Of a stretch of DNA of 54,277 bases, positions 45,362 to 53,365 are shown in pieces. Position 1 is the stretch's first letter; each line of letters opens with the position of its first letter. The position numbers were made by a program, and so were the translations under genes. Location of the stretch: positions 1 to 54,277 of IMG/VR virus record IMGVR_UViG_3300028025_005704; one strand, 5' to 3'. Source of the stretch: a virus. Under the pieces are notes generated by a model. That model did no database searches. It had not been told where the DNA came from and saw nothing but the letters and a program-made list of their open reading frames with translations.

Positions 45362-46177
45362 TTACTTAAGCCAAGGCTCTAGTAGGGTCTCAACCTCATC
45401 ATCTAGCTCATAGTCAAAGTTTAGGGCAACAGTTAGGCTTGCCAACACTGGAGACATTGTTGATGCTTCGCTAGAGCGTGGGTGCATCTTAGGCAGTAAG
45501 TCGTTGTCAGTTGTGTACTTAGAGTTTTTAGGTTTACCACTCTTGACCAAGTGCAAGAAAGCATTTACACGAGCCATAGCCCATGAGTTGCGGTTTTGAT
45601 CTGGGCGGTGTGAAGTAGAGAAAGCTCCAGCGCCACGGCGATAAACAGCCTTCAACTTAGCAAGAGTAACCTTGCGTCCGTTAGGGGCTTTCTCGTTGTG
45701 GGTAGCAACCTTCTTTTCAAGGCTCTTAGTAATAGAGGCAGTAAACTCAACACCTTTACCAGAACTGGCAGATCCCTTTTTGTTCTTGTCAGAACCTTTA
45801 ATCTGATCTTTTTTAGGGGCTGGTTTAGATCCAGCAGTTGCTCGAACGGCTCTAGGCTTCCCAATCTTTCTCATGTCTAAAATTTCTGCGGGAGCTCCAG
45901 CGCCTCCGCTAGCATTGACAGATCCATCTGGAAGAACTGCAAAGCGACATAGGCCGCCATCTTCTACCTCGGCAACAATAATTGAGCAACCATTAGGTGC
46001 GTTGTAAAAAACGCAGTTTCCGCACTTAACCCCAATAGCAGCGTTTTCTTCGTTCTCTGAAGCAGGGGTGTAGCCAGCCCAGATGCCGGTGTTGTCATCG
46101 TTGAACTTGCCATACTTATCAGCAATAAGTTGCAGGGCATCTGCTAGTTCTTGTTCTTCAGGGATTAGGTTAGTCAT
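45362..46177 (-). CDS. Phage protein with Cys cluster and RVNAFL domain
   Basis: A 271-residue protein. The N-terminal part has CGNCVFYNAPNGCSI and GGLCRF, a four-Cys metal site. A Lys/Ser-rich linker leads to VTLAKLKAVYRRGAGAFSTS ... WAMARVNAFLHLVKSGKPKN, a conserved module I have seen in phage structural or maturation proteins, followed by DNDLLPKMHP. Its exact role is not known to me. TAAAAT 6 nt before the ATG, with AGGAC, marks the start. Confidence 0.65.
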   Translation of the reverse strand: MTNLIPEEQELADALQLIADKYGKFNDDNTGIWAGYTPASENEENAAIGVKCGNCVFYNAPNGCSIIVAEVEDGGLCRFAVLPDGSVNASGGAGAPAEILDMRKIGKPRAVRATAGSKPAPKKDQIKGSDKNKKGSASSGKGVEFTASITKSLEKKVATHNEKAPNGRKVTLAKLKAVYRRGAGAFSTSHRPDQNRNSWAMARVNAFLHLVKSGKPKNSKYTTDNDLLPKMHPRSSEASTMSPVLASLTVALNFDYELDDEVETLLEPWLK

Positions 46178-46206
46178 GTCCTAATTTTACCGCAGATTAC
46201 GCAAAC

Positions 46207-47064
46207 TTAGATTTCTAAATCTTGGGTCAGCAAGGTAAGAGCCAAGACGGCCTGCTGTGGGCAGACCCCGTTCCCTGCAAGTTTAAGCTCTTCGGCTCGT
46301 TTAAGTCCATGTCCGACTATCCAATTTTCTGGAAGCCCCATCATCCATTCGCAAAGCGCGGGGCTTAAGCGATGAGCGCCATCTTTTCCAGAAGGCTCGG
46401 TTGGGTCCGGAGCTGGACGCCCCATGATGATCTCCCAACGGCGGATAGCAGGTTCAAACTTTCCCCAGTCTAGGTTTCCATTGTGTAGGTATTGAATCTG
46501 ATCTTCGATACGGGCCTTTGGTGCACCAGCTGCAACTTGTTTAGGTGTTGACCCATTTGCAGAACTGACACGTGGTGTTCCAAGTAGCGGGGTGATTTCA
46601 CCAGAATTAAAAATAGTCCGTGAAATAGTGTCAGTAGAGATTTTCCCATTGCGAGTCTGCGCAACGGATCCATCTTTATGATCGCGAGTTAGTGGAGTAG
46701 GAAGTAGCGCAGGCGAAACTTTTAAGCCATTCTCCTGAGCAAGCTGAGCCATCTGATCACGAACCATGAGCATGCGATTTTTCGCACGAGCTACATCTTC
46801 ACGAATTGCCCCGCCTTGACCCTCAATAGCTGAAGGGGTGCGGAGCATTGCGTCATCAGGAATCTCGTCGAATTGCGAGGATGAAGACTCGGAATCGTTG
46901 GTGAGGGGCTCCCGCTTCGGAAGCTGGTACGCCTTGCCATCGACAGTCATACCCGAGCTCGGCCAAGTCGCCGAGTACAGCACCCATGGCCCTGAGAGCT
47001 GGCTCTCCGGACTTTGTAACCACAAACTCTTCTCCGAGTTCCACGTCGCTATATGCTTTTCCAC
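46207..47064 (-). CDS. C5-cytosine methyltransferase, target-recognition/C-terminal half (overlapping gene)
   Basis: A 285-residue protein read +1 relative to the gene at 46856. It starts at GTG (47064) with AGAGGA 8 nt upstream. The opening YSATWPSSGMTVDGKAYQLP, then TPSAIEGQGG, FEPAIRRWE, LSPALCEWMMGLPENWIV and LKLAGNGVCPQQA (motif X-like) match the C-terminal half of actinobacterial and phage C5-methyltransferases. The N-terminal half is the overlapping 46856-47425 gene, so the enzyme is probably a two-chain complex. Confidence 0.8.
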   Translation of the reverse strand: MEKHIATWNSEKSLWLQSPESQLSGPWVLYSATWPSSGMTVDGKAYQLPKREPLTNDSESSSSQFDEIPDDAMLRTPSAIEGQGGAIREDVARAKNRMLMVRDQMAQLAQENGLKVSPALLPTPLTRDHKDGSVAQTRNGKISTDTISRTIFNSGEITPLLGTPRVSSANGSTPKQVAAGAPKARIEDQIQYLHNGNLDWGKFEPAIRRWEIIMGRPAPDPTEPSGKDGAHRLSPALCEWMMGLPENWIVGHGLKRAEELKLAGNGVCPQQAVLALTLLTQDLEI

Positions 47065-47425
47065 TGAGTAGTCCTCTCACGTTCTCGATCACAACATACT
47101 TAGGTTTAATTGTGTCGATAGCTTTTGCAAACTCAGACCAGAGGCCAGAGCGTGTTCCTTCTTTTAGACCAGCACGACCGCCAGCCAAACTTAAATCCTG
47201 ACATGGAAAACCACCGCAAAGGATGTCAACCTGCTCTACTTCTGTCCAGTTGACTTTAGATACATCTCTATAGTTAGGCACGCCTGGAAAGTTGTCTTCT
47301 AGAATTTTAGAAGGGGCCGCATCCCACTCGCAGTGCCAGGCTACGTTCGCATCGAACACCTGAGCAACAGCCATGTCAAGACCGCCGTAACCACTGAAAA
47401 GTGATCCGACTTTGAGTTTTGTCAT
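46856..47425 (-). CDS. C5-cytosine DNA methyltransferase, catalytic half
   Basis: A 189-residue protein with motif I SLFSGYGGLDMA (SAM site), motif IV GGFPCQDLS (catalytic Cys, about C75), ENVRGLL (motif VI) and PHQRFRVFILA (motif VIII). It stops before the target-recognition domain and motifs IX-X, which are supplied by the 46207-47064 gene in another frame; the two share 209 nt. It methylates cytosine at C5, either to protect phage DNA or as a first step to further modification. Confidence 0.9.
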   Translation of the reverse strand: MTKLKVGSLFSGYGGLDMAVAQVFDANVAWHCEWDAAPSKILEDNFPGVPNYRDVSKVNWTEVEQVDILCGGFPCQDLSLAGGRAGLKEGTRSGLWSEFAKAIDTIKPKYVVIENVRGLLSGKAYSDVELGEEFVVTKSGEPALRAMGAVLGDLAELGYDCRWQGVPASEAGAPHQRFRVFILAIRRDS

Positions 47426-47773
47426 TTATTTTCCGTCTGATAGTAGATATTCCAGCAACACAGGGTTGTCTCGAATTAATACTAGCAGCGATTCTTCCCA
47501 AACTCCAATAAAATAATGTTCCCAGACATCAAAAGAATCATTTTTCTTAGGGGTTATAGAGGTGTCATAAACGTTTCTAGCAGCGTGCATCAACTCATGC
47601 CAAAGGGTTAGTTGTTGTCTACTCAGAGAAAGATTGCTATCTATGACAATAAGGTTTTCAGTGTCCAAAGTATAGCCAAAAGTCGCATCATTTAGCATCC
47701 CATCGTCATGGCGCGAGCGCTCGACTACGTCATACCACTGACTGCCGACTCTGACCTTGCTTGGGAGCTCCAT
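47426..47773 (-). CDS. HExxH metallopeptidase-like protein, leaderless
   Basis: A 115-residue protein with WHELMHAARN (HExxH zinc motif, about residues 59-63), preceded by VIDSNLSLSRQQLTL. The size and context fit small zincin-like phage proteins related to the ImmA/DUF955 group. TAGACT lies 7 nt before the ATG. Its stop abuts the methyltransferase ATG, so they are co-translated. Confidence 0.75.
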   Translation of the reverse strand: MELPSKVRVGSQWYDVVERSRHDDGMLNDATFGYTLDTENLIVIDSNLSLSRQQLTLWHELMHAARNVYDTSITPKKNDSFDVWEHYFIGVWEESLLVLIRDNPVLLEYLLSDGK

Positions 47774-47794
47774 GCTAGCTAGTCTACCGCAGGT

Positions 47795-48397
47795 TTACGG
47801 CAGCTTCTTTTTGGTAAAAGCAGTGGTGGCATACCTCATTCCAGAGGTTACAGGCGCAACCCCATGGGCATATTCGACGGTACCAGGGTGTATGACCAAG
47901 CTGCCAGCCTCGGGTTTAATTGCAAGTTTTAGATCAGGGTAGTACAGCTCCCCGCCCTCGTAATCATCATTAAGGTATAGAACTATACCGTGAGGGGTGT
48001 CAACGTTTACTGCAAGGCTGGGGATGTTGTCTGCATGAACTGCCATATCTTTGCCGACACCCATGCCGTTTATGGTTCCTAGGTATAAGTAGGTCACTTC
48101 TTCATCATAACCGTACAGCTCTTCATATACCTTTGTTAGTCGATTATTTACATCTTTTAGAATCAAATGAATTTTTTCATCATTGAGATTGTTAACAAAG
48201 ACAAAAGGGGCGTTTTTAGAGTTAATGTTTCCGTCATTAGAGTAACCAATTAGATGATTGTTGTCAGCCTGGTTTTCTACTATGTCAGTGATTGCTGATA
48301 GAACGTAGCGACAATCTTCTCCAGCCAAAAAATTTTTAAGGTATACAATCTCGGTATTAGAGATATCACTAGAGAATAAAGAAACATCAGGATGCAT
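47795..48397 (-). CDS. 2OG-Fe(II) oxygenase (prolyl 4-hydroxylase-like)
   Basis: A 200-residue protein (from the second ATG) with H121-x-D123, H178 and R188 (MRYATTAF) in the core VLYLNDDYEGGELYYPDLKL. An upstream ATG at 48418 adds seven residues; neither has a good ribosome site. The start overlaps the FkbM methyltransferase end. Catalytic residues are complete. Confidence 0.85.
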   Translation of the reverse strand: MHPDVSLFSSDISNTEIVYLKNFLAGEDCRYVLSAITDIVENQADNNHLIGYSNDGNINSKNAPFVFVNNLNDEKIHLILKDVNNRLTKVYEELYGYDEEVTYLYLGTINGMGVGKDMAVHADNIPSLAVNVDTPHGIVLYLNDDYEGGELYYPDLKLAIKPEAGSLVIHPGTVEYAHGVAPVTSGMRYATTAFTKKKLP

Positions 48398-48995
48398 TTG
48401 CTTGGAAGTACCTTCCATACTCGGTATAAGGGATCACAGTAGAGTCAATCCACCAGTCCTCATGGGGGTGGCGCTGTACTAGTTTGTACCCATAGCTCGA
48501 AAGAATTGCCCGCTGAGCGTCACGATCAGGGGTGTTCTTATAGTTATTCATGCAATCATGTTCAAACTGAATAATAGTAAACCTGTAAGAACTGAGAGGA
48601 AGGTTGACTAGCCCTTTGAGGCACAGCGAGTCAGGGCCAACCTCATTTCCTAGGTTGTCGTAACCAGCGTCCATATCTACTTGGAGATAGTCAATCTGTT
48701 TTGGGAAATTATTTTCTTCAAAGTATTTACGAAAATCAAAAGTTGTAGCGTCATGCAGAATGCACGGATTCTTGCGGTTAGCGTTTACTTCCTCGACAAC
48801 GCTAGGAATGACATCAAAGGCTACACCTTTCCAGTCAAATCCATTTTCTAAAAGCCAAGTGTTGCTTCCTTTTTTTGAATGAAAAGCCCCAAGCTCAACA
48901 TAGTATCCGCCACGTTTTTCATTTAAGACACTAAGCACGAATGACTCATTGCCCCCACCGCCACTGTTACTCTCTGGATATATTTTGTAATTCAT
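48387..48995 (-). CDS. FkbM-family SAM methyltransferase
   Basis: A 202-residue protein: GGYYVELGAFHSKKGSNTWL (SAM-binding motif I), LLENGFDWKGVAFDVIPSVV and PKQIDYLQVDMD (motif of FkbM enzymes, with V-D-x-D). These usually O-methylate sugars or small metabolites. Adjacent to the 2OG oxygenase at 47795, it may methylate a hydroxylated product. ATGA overlaps the previous gene. Confidence 0.8.
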   Translation of the reverse strand: MNYKIYPESNSGGGGNESFVLSVLNEKRGGYYVELGAFHSKKGSNTWLLENGFDWKGVAFDVIPSVVEEVNANRKNPCILHDATTFDFRKYFEENNFPKQIDYLQVDMDAGYDNLGNEVGPDSLCLKGLVNLPLSSYRFTIIQFEHDCMNNYKNTPDRDAQRAILSSYGYKLVQRHPHEDWWIDSTVIPYTEYGRYFQANAS

Positions 48996-49261
48996 CTAGG
49001 ACTTTCAATAGATTCAATAACTTCAATCGCCCAAACGGCACTAGCACCGTCCGCATCCCCTAGTGCTTTAATAATTTTTAGTTTCATATCTTCAGCGCCG
49101 AGCTCATAGCCAAAAGTTGTAGATGCGTCGATAGCTTCTGTTATCGCATAAGAGAGGGCTTCTTTTGCAGATAATGCAGCGCGAACAGCTCCCCCAATTT
49201 TTGTAACAATCTGATCATCTAGATCTAGTGGCGGTACATTCTCAAAATCGTTGAGGGACAT
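48992..49261 (-). CDS. Small helical protein
   Basis: An 89-residue helical protein (MSLNDFENVPPLDLDDQIVT at the start, then IGGAVRAALSAKEALSYAIT). It is overlapped by both neighbours and so belongs to the 47795-50077 chain. No family is recognised. Confidence 0.6.
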   Translation of the reverse strand: MSLNDFENVPPLDLDDQIVTKIGGAVRAALSAKEALSYAITEAIDASTTFGYELGAEDMKLKIIKALGDADGASAVWAIEVIESIESPR

Positions 49262-49378
49262 TTACTTACTTTCTAATCTGTAGTGGGTCTGTAGGACGCG
49301 TCTTTCTTTATAACACTTAGGGCAATAGCTGCCCATAAATCTAATTCTATGCTTTCGGCAAGGGTATCCTCTTTTCAC
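49262..49378 (-). CDS. Tiny zinc-binding protein, GTG start
   Basis: A 38-residue basic protein (YPCRKHRIRFMGSYCPKCYK) with C7, H10, C19 and C22 as a plausible zinc site. GTG follows directly after the ThyX stop; the ATG of the next gene follows its TAA. It lacks a strong ribosome site and relies on coupling. Confidence 0.45.
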   Translation of the reverse strand: MKRGYPCRKHRIRFMGSYCPKCYKERRVLQTHYRLESK

Positions 49379-50077
49379 CTAGGGTGCAACCCTTCCATTG
49401 TCATTAAAGGTCTTGTAGGTGATCGGCATTTTTTGAGCAAAGAACTCTTCCATCTGCTCGGCTACCATCTCGATTTCCCGCTGAGGAAAACTAGGAAAGT
49501 GAGTGCCCTCACGAGTAGTACGCAGACTGAGAAAGTTCATAAGCGATCTAGCATTCATGGTCACATACATGCTCGAGTAAATATTCAGCGGAAGAACCAT
49601 GCGGGCAACTTCACGAGCAATGCCTTCATCCAACATATCTTGATAGCGGGCATACGCATCTTCAGATGCAACAAAGACGGCACTGTCTACAGCTTCGTAT
49701 TGCTCTTGACTGCCATCTTCAAAAGTGTAGGCCCCTGGTTTACCAACTTGAATTAGCTTACGGTTTACGTCAGGAACGTAGAAAACAGGTGATAGCTCTT
49801 TGTAGCGGCCGGATTCTTCGTTGTAGCTTGCAATTCGGTGACGCATGAACTCTCTAAATACAAAAATAGGAGCCTCGATGAAGAAGGTAAATGCGTTGTG
49901 CTCAAACGGTGAACCGTGGCGATCACGCATCAGGTAGTTAATAAGTCCGGCGTCCTTACTGTCGTCCTCGTTAGATGCTCCAGTAGATACGCGAGCTGCC
50001 ATAGCGACGGCCGAATCAGAGGCCATGGAGTCGATAAGCTTCACAGTCATGTTACTGCGGTAGGTGATTTCGGTCAT
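49379..50077 (-). CDS. thyX: Flavin-dependent thymidylate synthase ThyX
   Basis: A 232-residue protein with the ThyX signature RHRIASYNEESGRY at residues 79-92 and HxSPFEH (about 54-60). It makes dTMP from dUMP using FAD, NADPH and methylene-tetrahydrofolate; actinobacteria and their phages commonly use this type. In phages with modified bases such enzymes may act on altered substrates, but the signature here is ordinary. TAGGGT 6 nt before the ATG suggests a leaderless start. Confidence 0.95.
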   Translation of the reverse strand: MTEITYRSNMTVKLIDSMASDSAVAMAARVSTGASNEDDSKDAGLINYLMRDRHGSPFEHNAFTFFIEAPIFVFREFMRHRIASYNEESGRYKELSPVFYVPDVNRKLIQVGKPGAYTFEDGSQEQYEAVDSAVFVASEDAYARYQDMLDEGIAREVARMVLPLNIYSSMYVTMNARSLMNFLSLRTTREGTHFPSFPQREIEMVAEQMEEFFAQKMPITYKTFNDNGRVAP

Positions 50078-50101
50078 GCATTTACCCTACCATAGGGATG
50101 T

Positions 50102-51547
50102 TTACTGATTGCTAGTTATGATTTTGGTGTCATACAAAGTTTCCCACATAAAGATGTCAATCTTATCATTCAACAGTGGTTGGCCTTTAATATTCAAACT
50201 TGTATTCAAGAGAACTGGTACCCCTGTAAGTGCATACCATTTCTCTAAAACAGCATAGAGTCCAGGGTGCTGAGCCTTGTTCACCGTTTGGACCCTAGAG
50301 GTTCCGTCATAGTGGACAACGCTAGGTACTAACTCTGGCTTTAAACACTTAGGAGTGAACTGCATATAAGGAGAGACATAGTCCATATCAAACCACTCAG
50401 TCGCATGTTCTTCCATAACCACGGGGGCGAATGGTCTAAACAACTCGCGTTGCTTAATTCTATTCACCTTGTCCTTGATGTCAGGATCTCGAGGGTCAGC
50501 CAAAATACTTCGATTACCTAAAGCCCTAGGTCCGTACTCCGCCCTACCACTAGCCACTGGGGCAACTTTGTTTTTTATAAGTGCGTCTACTATCTCATCT
50601 ACAGGATACTCACCGGGGAGATTAGTACCTAGATAAGGACCCTGCCAGTCGAGCTTTTTGCCGTGAACAATAGCTGCAGCACCAAGAGATGATCCAGCAT
50701 CCCCTGGGTTAGGCATAATCCACACGTTAGGGAATATGTCATGAAGAAGGGTATTTGCCTTGCTATTGAGAGCACAGCCTCCAGCAAAAACTAGATTCTC
50801 GCTCCACGATTCCTGTCTAGCAATATAGATAAAATCCCAGAGCCTGTCTTCGTAAATCTTTTGTACCGCTGCAGCTATATGGAACTTATCGTTCTCTGAT
50901 ATGTCCTGTCCCCAGTTATTAATTCCTTTATGAAAATTGTAAGTTTGTTTGTACACGGAAGGGAAATACTCGGACACTTTGTCAAAGTATAAATCTGGAT
51001 CACCATAAGCCGCCATCCCCATCATGATGTACTCTTCTTCATTTGGCTTTAACCCGACCAGTTGAGTAAACGCCGAGTAAAAGAGTCCAAAACTAAATGG
51101 GTACTTCCATCGCTTTACTTGCTTAAGTTCGTCGTCCTTAGCGTGCCAAACCGAACTAGTAGTGAACTCTCCAATTGCGTCTAACACGACCACTACTGCA
51201 TCATCAAACGGCGAGGTGTAGTATCCAGCTGCAGCGTGGGAGTGGTGGTGGTATGCCGTGTAGACAGGAATACCCTTAAGTTCTGGCATACTCTTGTAAA
51301 AAGGTCTACCCCCGCCAAGACCTCCACGAGTTGATATGCGCCACTTCTTTAGCCAACGATCCTCGTAGTAAGCAATCTGATCTGGCTTGCCATACGATAG
51401 AGCCTCGAGTATTAGTTCACGATTGGCGTACCAATCATTCTTTTTCTTAGAGTAACGTTCAGCATGTCCAGCAAATAGAATTTTGCCATCCTCTATGACC
51501 GACACTGAAGCGTCGTGGGATGTCTCGTTTATCCCTAAAACTCTCAT
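50102..51547 (-). CDS. O-carbamoyltransferase (NodU/CmcH/TobZ family)
   Basis: A 481-residue protein. The Kae1-like N-terminal domain has YHHHSHAAAGYY (metal site, about residue 100) and DAIGEFTTSS; the YrdC-like family mark AEYGPRALGNRSILADPR is at about residue 335, and LLNTSLNIKGQP near the end. The enzyme carbamoylates a hydroxyl, using carbamoyl phosphate and ATP. In phages with hypermodified cytosine a related enzyme carbamoylates hydroxymethyl-dC; sugars are alternative substrates. It starts within the end of the 51544 gene. Confidence 0.9.
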   Translation of the reverse strand: MRVLGINETSHDASVSVIEDGKILFAGHAERYSKKKNDWYANRELILEALSYGKPDQIAYYEDRWLKKWRISTRGGLGGGRPFYKSMPELKGIPVYTAYHHHSHAAAGYYTSPFDDAVVVVLDAIGEFTTSSVWHAKDDELKQVKRWKYPFSFGLFYSAFTQLVGLKPNEEEYIMMGMAAYGDPDLYFDKVSEYFPSVYKQTYNFHKGINNWGQDISENDKFHIAAAVQKIYEDRLWDFIYIARQESWSENLVFAGGCALNSKANTLLHDIFPNVWIMPNPGDAGSSLGAAAIVHGKKLDWQGPYLGTNLPGEYPVDEIVDALIKNKVAPVASGRAEYGPRALGNRSILADPRDPDIKDKVNRIKQRELFRPFAPVVMEEHATEWFDMDYVSPYMQFTPKCLKPELVPSVVHYDGTSRVQTVNKAQHPGLYAVLEKWYALTGVPVLLNTSLNIKGQPLLNDKIDIFMWETLYDTKIITSNQ

Positions 51548-52065
51548 GACTGCCTACTTAATCGAGAGATAGCTTTGTCGGTAAAATCTTTAATCATCAC
51601 AGAAGCAGCGCACTTGCCGTCACAGCCTCTAAATTTATATAAATCATTCTGATCTAAATTATTTATATTTGATAAAGTTATGTGCACGTCAGGGTACGCA
51701 CTGCTACCCCTGTCATTACATCCTAAAGAATTTAATATTGCTAAGTCTAAATTAGAATCAAAATCCCTAGAGACAGAAGACCAAAGTTTTTTATTGCATG
51801 ATATTAAAGTCTTTGATTTTTTTAAAGATTTCCTAGCAATATGCTCTGCTGCAATTTTATCATCTATGCATTCAAAAATAAATGTAACATCTTCATTATT
51901 AAGAGGTATGTCTATATCGGTAACAAAGTTAATCTCGCTTTGCTCGAGGGGGGCTTTTGGGGTTTTAGTTACAACATATGCAATTTCAACGCCACTAATG
52001 CTAGTCAACCCCGACACAACATGTCTACCTACATTTCCAAAACCATAGACGGCAACTTTAATCAT
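51544..52065 (-). CDS. NAD(P)-binding oxidoreductase-like protein
   Basis: A 173-residue protein with a Rossmann opening KVAVYGFGNVGRHVVSGL (GxGxxG) and a homoserine-dehydrogenase-like first half (VEIAYVVTKTPKA ... LISCNKKL). The catalytic second domain is replaced by a short Cys-containing end (RGCDGKCAASVMIKD). The gene is more AT-rich than its neighbours, suggesting a recent arrival. It sits between a 2OG oxygenase and the carbamoyltransferase with overlapping ends, so it may oxidise or reduce the same substrate. Confidence 0.65.
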   Translation of the reverse strand: MIKVAVYGFGNVGRHVVSGLTSISGVEIAYVVTKTPKAPLEQSEINFVTDIDIPLNNEDVTFIFECIDDKIAAEHIARKSLKKSKTLISCNKKLWSSVSRDFDSNLDLAILNSLGCNDRGSSAYPDVHITLSNINNLDQNDLYKFRGCDGKCAASVMIKDFTDKAISRLSRQS

Positions 52066-52693
52066 TTTGCTTTTTATTAAATATAAATACCGGAGCAACG
52101 TACCTAGTTGGCCCTTCATTGACGTTACTTACACCATGCAGGTAGTCTGCAGAAAATATAACAAGCGATTTGGCGGGCGGTTTTATTTTTAGCTCAAAGC
52201 GGGGGAAGTACAGCTCCCCCCCTTCGTAGTCGTCATTTAAATACGCAACCGCAGCATATTTCAAATTAGAATCATGCTCACTATCGATGTGCTCTGTCAA
52301 TTTAGTACCAAAATAATGTCTTTGAATCACATCAAACTCATTGACCGAGTACTTATCCTGCGGGATAAGCATCTGAGCTCTAGCAGCAATTTGCTCTGGC
52401 ATCGGGCTTAAAGGTTCTGTTCTTAAAGCTTTATCAATCCAACTTGGATTTACGTGTAGCAGTCCTTCTTCAATTAAAGTTGCGATGTCAGTTCTATTGT
52501 ATTTATCTACAGCTTGATCCTCTAACGCTTTTAAATAGGACACTGTCCAGTCAACCTCATTAGCGTCAGTTGCAAATCTGTGGTAGGTACCGCGCTCTTC
52601 TTCGGTAAGAAAGTTATAGAGTATGTAGACATCGTCTGCAAGTTCTTTATACTCATACCCAGAGTCACCGATTAACGCTCTAATTTCACTCAT
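52058..52693 (-). CDS. 2OG-Fe(II) oxygenase (prolyl 4-hydroxylase-like)
   Basis: A 211-residue protein with H135-x-D137, H186 and R197 (TRYVAPVF) in the core AYLNDDYEGGELYFPRFELK. TATAGT lies 7 nt before the ATG (leaderless). It heads the operon with the NAD-binding protein and carbamoyltransferase, the strongest link between oxidation and carbamoylation in this window. Confidence 0.88.
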   Translation of the reverse strand: MSEIRALIGDSGYEYKELADDVYILYNFLTEEERGTYHRFATDANEVDWTVSYLKALEDQAVDKYNRTDIATLIEEGLLHVNPSWIDKALRTEPLSPMPEQIAARAQMLIPQDKYSVNEFDVIQRHYFGTKLTEHIDSEHDSNLKYAAVAYLNDDYEGGELYFPRFELKIKPPAKSLVIFSADYLHGVSNVNEGPTRYVAPVFIFNKKQND

Positions 52694-52722
52694 ATAGTAG
52701 ACTATATCACGCTAATAGTGCT

Positions 52723-52747
52723 AGGTTTAACCTACAGACTTAAACCT
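52723..52747. promoter_or_regulatory. Operator-like inverted repeat between divergent oxygenase genes
   Basis: AGGTTTAA and TTAAACCT (perfect 8-bp arms) are separated by 9 bp in the 69-bp gap between the minus gene at 52693 and the plus gene at 52763. It overlaps both likely promoter regions. Confidence 0.6.
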
Positions 52748-52762
52748 GGATAGGACATTTTT

Positions 52763-53365
52763 ATGATTGAATTTGACAGATTAGAAGAAGTGCGAGCTGG
52801 GATTGAAGAGGCCCGCGGCGACGGGGTAGCCGTAATCTTTAAAAATTTGGTTCCAGCGGTGCCTTCTTGGGAAAATTTTCTTAAGCTAATTGACAAAGAA
52901 ATCCATGGAGAGCCTAGCCGCGGGGGGTCTCATGCCCCCTTCGAGGAGCGAGTCATAAACGGAGTTACAATACGTAACTTATTTTATTTAATGGTTAGAC
53001 TCTCAGATAGGGAGAACTTTCCCGAAGCAGAACAGCTATACAAAATCTTTCATTCTGTTCTAAAAGTAGAGCTTGATCCAGTAAGTGCGTTTATTAACAT
53101 CATCGGAGGAGAAAAACCTGGAGAAGCTCACAGGGATAATCGAGAGACTATATTTTGGCAATGCCACGGGGAAGCCAAGTGGTATTTCTACGATGCGCCT
53201 GAATATGGCCACTACGACACAGATAAGCTAGAAATTATAAAGACTATTGCTTTAGAACCAGGTGACGTCCTATTCATGAGGAATAAAGCTATGCATTCTG
53301 TAGAAAATTTTGGCCCTAGAGCTTCAATAGCTTTTATGCCAAGTAAGGAAGGCGACCTCGAATGA
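52763..53365 (+). CDS. Cupin/JmjC-like Fe(II) oxygenase
   Basis: A 200-residue protein. FINIIGGEKPGEAHRDNRET carries H123-x-D125; WQCHGEAKWYFY is the next strand; LEPGDVLFMRNKAMHSVENF gives H178, and R186 (PRASIAF) follows. This is the cupin-8/JmjC order rather than the P4H order of the other oxygenases. The tandem copy at 53362 shares the opening LEE...GI...VIFKNL. GGATAGGAC before the ATG may be ribosome site or -10 box. Confidence 0.75.
   Translation: MIEFDRLEEVRAGIEEARGDGVAVIFKNLVPAVPSWENFLKLIDKEIHGEPSRGGSHAPFEERVINGVTIRNLFYLMVRLSDRENFPEAEQLYKIFHSVLKVELDPVSAFINIIGGEKPGEAHRDNRETIFWQCHGEAKWYFYDAPEYGHYDTDKLEIIKTIALEPGDVLFMRNKAMHSVENFGPRASIAFMPSKEGDLE

Noticed and set aside
46856-47064. Programmed frameshift joining the two methyltransferase halves
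   Set aside because: No slippery sequence or downstream structure was evident, and the second gene has its own GTG with a good ribosome site; two separate overlapping genes fit better.
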